Shown here: one piece after another, positions 6,438 to 9,216 of the stretch
Layout: each line of letters starts with the position of its first letter
Numbering within the stretch: the first letter of the stretch is position 1
Origin: Patescibacteria group bacterium
GTDB lineage: Bacteria; Patescibacteriota; Gracilibacteria; UM-FILTER-43-11
DNA length: 9,216 nucleotides
Assembly: GCA_018814945.1 (NCBI GenBank)
Contig: JAHIYT010000055.1
Span: 1 to 9,216 of the forward strand
Direction: 5' to 3'
Position numbers and translations under genes: made by a program
Notes under the pieces: model-generated
What the model was told of the DNA's origin: nothing
Database searches by the model: none
What the model saw: the letters and a program-made list of their open reading frames with translations, nothing else

Positions 6438-6445
6438 TCTATGCG

Positions 6446-7267
6446 ATGGCTGGAAAAAGATTGAGTAATTTCCAGGCTGTCGTGACTTGCCTGGTCCTTG
6501 CTCTGATTGTACTAATAAGTCACTTGTTAGATACTATGCCTACCGGCGAGGAAGTCAAAGATCCTCGCTTTGCCTTGATACAGTTGAAAGCCGCCCAGAA
6601 CGGTGCCAATACCCAATGGCTGGCTAGCAAGGGAGTTTCTATCCCTCAGCATATCAAGGACAAAAAGAACGCTTACCAGATTTTCCCGGAAGGCGTCGAT
6701 GATGACTATGATGAGTTTGTTACTATCGTCATCGATGTACTCCAGCCCAAGGATCACGTGTATTCCGCTGCAATGAGCGAAAGTGCCTGCAGGGATAAAC
6801 GCGTGGAAGGTGCTGCTATGATTCTCGGTGCCTCTGCTATAGGCAAGTACCAGGTACTTCTGCGACATCACGGGAAGTACATTAAGGGCTGGGACAGCGC
6901 CGACTGGGAAGAGCGGATGAAGATTATGTATAAATACATCCGCACACCTGCCATTCAGGACTACGTTAGCGTATGTCTCCTTCGAAAGCTACGTGACGAG
7001 CACGACGGCGACCCCAAACAGATGGCTTCGGCCTATTATTCTGGAGGGGGAACCGGTAGTATTATCAGCCTCACGTACTGGAAGTCCTGGATGCCTTCTT
7101 TCTCTGGCTTTGGATCTAAGCACGGTTACAGCAACTCCGTTGCGGGCTGTTACAAATCCCGTGCTAATAAGTCCACGGTTGAAACCGACGAAGACCTCGC
7201 CGTCTTCCACGGCTGCATCGCCAGGCAAGAGTCTGGCGGACATGCCAAGAAGGGCGAAGGCAAGTAG
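6446..7267 (+). CDS. Anchored lysozyme-fold lytic transglycosylase-like protein
   Basis: It probably cleaves peptidoglycan glycan strands outside the membrane. The ORF encodes 273 residues from ATG 6446, chosen because AAGGA lies 8 nt upstream and because it gives MAGKRLSNFQ, in register with the sister proteins. The anchor is at about 10-28. The SLT-like region includes S111-E112-S113 as candidate catalytic segment, GASAIGKYQ (128-136) matching the G-A-x-G-x-x-Q motif, and ASAYYSGGGTG (204-214, counted approximately) matching the AYNxGxG motif. Unusually, the C-terminus carries IARQESGGH (about 258-266), which resembles the first helix of an SLT domain just before the TAG stop. It could be a remnant, a coincidence or a permuted active site. 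GC and codon use are richer than in the chromosomal neighbours. Enzymatic activity is inferred from motifs only. Confidence 0.75.
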   Translation: MAGKRLSNFQAVVTCLVLALIVLISHLLDTMPTGEEVKDPRFALIQLKAAQNGANTQWLASKGVSIPQHIKDKKNAYQIFPEGVDDDYDEFVTIVIDVLQPKDHVYSAAMSESACRDKRVEGAAMILGASAIGKYQVLLRHHGKYIKGWDSADWEERMKIMYKYIRTPAIQDYVSVCLLRKLRDEHDGDPKQMASAYYSGGGTGSIISLTYWKSWMPSFSGFGSKHGYSNSVAGCYKSRANKSTVETDEDLAVFHGCIARQESGGHAKKGEGK

Positions 7268-7313
7268 GCTCTCACCAACAATAACCTAGATACAATACCC
7301 TACCCGGAATTCC

Positions 7314-7348
7314 AACATCCCCCGCACGACATACAGTGCGGGGGTGTT
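7314..7348 (+). terminator. GC-rich hairpin after cassette 3
   Basis: CCCCCGCAC (7319-7327) pairs with GTGCGGGGG (7336-7344), extended by AACA/TGTT after one bulged T. The loop is GACATACA. No T-run follows directly. It lies between convergent cassette 3 and prfA, and could end transcription from the left. Confidence 0.55.
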
Positions 7349-7371
7349 CGGTCTACTTAATTTCATTGTAC

Positions 7372-7460
7372 ACAAAATTTACTCATGAACAAATTTTGTA
7401 TTCAAAATTGAAAATTGAAAATTTTAGATTAATTTTAAATCTTGAATCTTTAATTTTCAA
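7372..7460. repeat. AT-rich inverted repeats at the prfA 3' end
   Basis: ACAAAATTT (7372-7380) pairs with AAATTTTGT (7391-7399). TTGAAAATT (7408-7416 and again 7415-7423) is complementary to AATTTTCAA (7452-7460), which overlaps the prfA stop. Possibly a weak terminator for prfA, or simple repeat DNA. Confidence 0.4.
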
Positions 7461-8524
7461 TGACTTGCAGCCATTTTTTTGGCCTGATCATCAATAGTTA
7501 GTTTCTCAATTATATCCCCGATATTACCCTCCATAATTCCACTAATATTGTTCCAATTTTGATGGATTCTGTGGTCGGTTACGCGGTCCTGTGGGAAGTT
7601 ATAGGTTCTGATTTTTTCATTTCTATCTCCAGTACCGATTTGGCTAAGTCTTTCATCTCCTCTTTCCTTACTTAATCTCTCTTCTTCTAATTGATAAAGC
7701 CTTGCACGAAGCACTGACATAGCCTTAATTTTGTTTTTAAGCTGTGATTTTTCGTCTTGGCAGGTAACCACTAGATTAGTTGGAATATGTGTAATACGCA
7801 CTGCAGAATCGGTTGTGTTAACGCTCTGGCCACCATGTCCGCTAGAACGATAAACATCTATTCTTAAATCATTCTCATTAATTTTAATATCAACTTCTTC
7901 TACTTCGGGCAAAACAGCCACGGTTGCAGCAGAGGTATGAATTCTGCCCTGACTTTCGGTTACCGGTATTCTTTGTACGCGATGTACGCCACTTTCATAT
8001 TTTAGATTAGAATAAGCTCCATCACCTATTATCCTGAATATGATTTCTTTTACCCCTCCTGCATCCGCATCGGTTTTACTTATTAATTCAGTTTTAAATC
8101 CGTTATTTTCAGCATATCTCATATACATTCTGCTAAGCTCATACGCAAAAAGGGAGGCTTCTTCTCCACCTGTGCCGGCACGCACTTCCATAATTACGTT
8201 TTTATTATCATTTGGATCTTTTGGAAGAAGTGCAATTTTCAGCTCCTCTTCAAGTTCATGCTTTTTTTCTTTAGCATCAGATAATTCTTCCTTTGCCATA
8301 GTTAAGAGTTCTTCGTCATTTTCGTTATATAAAATATTCTCAGATTCATCAATCTGGGTAAGAGTTTTTTCGTATTTTTTGATAAGCTCGACAATCGGCC
8401 TTAAGCGAGCCTCTTTTTTGGCTAGCTGGGCATATTTTTTCTGATCTGAAACTATGTCCGGACTCCCCATTTGTTGGGAAATATCTTCATATTCAGCCTT
8501 TATTGTAAGTAGTTTATCTAACAT
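7457..8524 (-). CDS. prfA: Peptide chain release factor 1 (RF1)
   Basis: RF1 reads UAA and UAG in the ribosomal A site and triggers peptide release in the cytoplasm. The protein has 355 residues, close to the usual 355-360. The N-terminal helical domain covers about 1-105. The core contains [13 protein letters not shown] (115-127). PVT at 187-189 is the codon-recognition tripeptide (PxT, RF1 type rather than SPF of RF2). [18 protein letters not shown] holds the GGQ (231-233) that catalyses hydrolysis and is methylated in other bacteria. The C-terminal [14 protein letters not shown] segment is typical. The gene ends in TGA, which RF1 does not read, so a separate RF2 is expected. No strong Shine-Dalgarno precedes the ATG. 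It is transcribed towards the cassette array and divergently from the gene at 8759. Confidence 0.97.
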   Translation of the reverse strand: MLDKLLTIKAEYEDISQQMGSPDIVSDQKKYAQLAKKEARLRPIVELIKKYEKTLTQIDESENILYNENDEELLTMAKEELSDAKEKKHELEEELKIALLPKDPNDNKNVIMEVRAGTGGEEASLFAYELSRMYMRYAENNGFKTELISKTDADAGGVKEIIFRIIGDGAYSNLKYESGVHRVQRIPVTESQGRIHTSAATVAVLPEVEEVDIKINENDLRIDVYRSSGHGGQSVNTTDSAVRITHIPTNLVVTCQDEKSQLKNKIKAMSVLRARLYQLEEERLSKERGDERLSQIGTGDRNEKIRTYNFPQDRVTDHRIHQNWNNISGIMEGNIGDIIEKLTIDDQAKKMAASH

Positions 8525-8547
8525 TTATGACGAAATGACATTATGAC

Positions 8548-8638
8548 GCAATAACGATACAGTAGGATTGAAAATTTAACAACTTGTCCCGCTTAGCGGG
8601 GTCAGATTTTCAGTTTTTCAAATTTTCATAATTATTGC
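8548..8638. repeat. Imperfect palindrome between prfA and the divergent gene
   Basis: Nested inverted segments are seen: GCAATAA (8548-8554) with TTATTGC (8632-8638), GAAAATTT (8570-8577) with AAATTTTC (8620-8627), and a central perfect stem CCCGC-tta-GCGGG (8588-8600). It could be a small palindromic element or a regulatory hairpin upstream of prfA. Confidence 0.4.
8554..8582 (-). promoter_or_regulatory. Possible prfA promoter
   Basis: On the minus strand TTGTTA (8582-8577) and TATCGT (8559-8554) are 17 bp apart, giving a start near 8547 and a leader of about 23 nt. The -10 is weak. Confidence 0.3.
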
Positions 8639-8695
8639 GCTAAATAAATACAACTTGAGAGATTGTTATTATATTGTATAGTATGCCCCTTATCA

Positions 8696-8724
8696 TTGAA
8701 AAAATGGCAAATTTAAGCTATAAT
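8696..8724 (+). promoter_or_regulatory. Promoter of the 8759 gene
   Basis: TTGAAA (8696-8701) and a perfect TATAAT (8719-8724) are 17 bp apart; the start would be near 8731, 28 nt before the ATG. A second, weaker pair TTGAGA (8655-8660) and TATAGT (8677-8682), 16 bp apart, lies upstream. Confidence 0.65.
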
Positions 8725-8758
8725 ATATAGATTTAATTATATCAACGCTTAAATAGAC

Positions 8759-9216
8759 ATGACTAAAGACAAAGACATATTCGATTTGGATATTAACCAC
8801 AACAAAGTTTTGCTTGAGTGGCATACTCCTGAATTCATGCCAATTCCACGTGGTAAAAAGTGGTATTTAATAGCAGGAGTCCTGCTGCTTGTTTTAATTG
8901 CCTATGCCATTTATACCGGTTCGGCGACTATGGCTATAGTATTTATTTTGATTGGTGGAATGTTTTTTATGACACATAAACAAACACCTAAGATTGTAGA
9001 TGTAAAAATTACTGAGTTAGGTATTGGATATGACGATAAATTCTATCCATACAATACAATTAATTCCTTTTGGATAGTCTATCACCCACCATATGTTCGA
9101 ACTCTGTATCTTAAAATTGGTGGTAAAGTTGTTAAATATGTAAAAATTGAACTTAATCATCAAAATCCAATAGAACTCAGAAAGCTGCTTGTAAAGGAAA
9201 TTTCTGAAATCGAAGG
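8759..9216 (+). CDS. Small two-helix membrane protein, 5' part (cut by window end)
   Basis: The frame is open from ATG 8759 to the window end, 152 codons plus two bases, so the C-terminus is missing. A short charged N-terminus leads to LLEWHTPEF and PRGKKWYLIAGVLLLVLIAYAIY. Two hydrophobic helices follow at about 44-59 and 64-79, separated by TGSATM. The remaining part is soluble, with IGYDDKFYPYNTINSFWIVY, resembling PH-like or membrane-associated domains of small uncharacterised membrane proteins found in Patescibacteria. That family resemblance is from memory. No Shine-Dalgarno is visible before the ATG. AT-rich codon use matches prfA. The function is unknown. Confidence 0.8.
   Translation, partial: MTKDKDIFDLDINHNKVLLEWHTPEFMPIPRGKKWYLIAGVLLLVLIAYAIYTGSATMAIVFILIGGMFFMTHKQTPKIVDVKITELGIGYDDKFYPYNTINSFWIVYHPPYVRTLYLKIGGKVVKYVKIELNHQNPIELRKLLVKEISEIE

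Larger units (their letters stand above)
6251..7313 (+). repeat. Inverted repeat pair bracketing cassette 3
   Basis: GGAGTTCCGGGTA (6251-6263) faces TACCCGGAATTCC (7301-7313). The single change (C to T in the right copy) turns a G-C into a G-U pair in RNA, so pairing of the transcript is kept. Unlike cassettes 1 and 2, the right copy here precedes the GC-rich hairpin. Confidence 0.75.

Noticed and set aside
6422..6445. Upstream ATG as start of the cassette 3 protein
   Set aside because: It lies within the loop of the CCCCC/GGGGG hairpin, before the Shine-Dalgarno; ATG 6446 restores the register with the sister proteins.
8040..8444. Plus-strand ORF opposite prfA
   Set aside because: It is a serine-rich antisense shadow of a clear RF1 coding region.

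Overview
The window reads as a piece of an AT-rich bacterial chromosome, most likely from the Candidate Phyla Radiation (Patescibacteria). The evidence is prfA lying next to a two-helix membrane protein of a kind I associate with these genomes, a large anchored FecR-like protein, and intergenic DNA full of short AT-rich repeats. prfA ends in TGA exactly where the RF1 family normally ends. UGA therefore appears to be a stop codon here, which argues against the lineages that read UGA as glycine (Gracilibacteria, Absconditabacteria/SR1). The phylum assignment is an inference.

Layout. (1) 111-2933, minus strand: a 940-residue membrane-anchored FecR-like protein with its own promoter. (2) 2934-3465: a divergent intergenic region with an ATCTCGG repeat/palindrome block, a large hairpin and a good promoter reading right. 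(3) 3466-7348: three consecutive cassettes on the plus strand, built on one plan. (4) 7457-8524, minus strand: prfA. (5) 8759 to the window end, plus strand: the start of a small membrane protein gene with its own promoter.

The cassette array is the notable part. Each unit has a structured 5' leader, a GGAGTTCCGGGTA box, an invariant 53-nt hairpin, a Shine-Dalgarno and an ORF that is visibly richer in GC than its surroundings. After the ORF come a GC-rich hairpin and the reverse complement of the box. The 53-nt hairpin folds into 25 uninterrupted pairs in all three copies although the sequences differ; eight pairs change on both sides and many G-U pairs fit only the plus strand, so an RNA is being conserved. 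The box and its 3' complement bracket each gene, so each transcript could close into a panhandle of about 1 kb.

The three proteins share an N-terminal anchor with SNFQ at residues 7-10 and then diverge. Two are related M15 (VanY-like) D,D-carboxypeptidase/endopeptidase-type proteins, the second quite divergent. The third looks like a lysozyme-fold lytic transglycosylase. The array therefore looks like a set of exported murein-cleaving enzymes delivered through a common signal and controlled by a common RNA architecture. Remodelling of the cell's own wall and attack on a host or neighbour wall are both possible. I do not recognise this RNA or this cassette plan.
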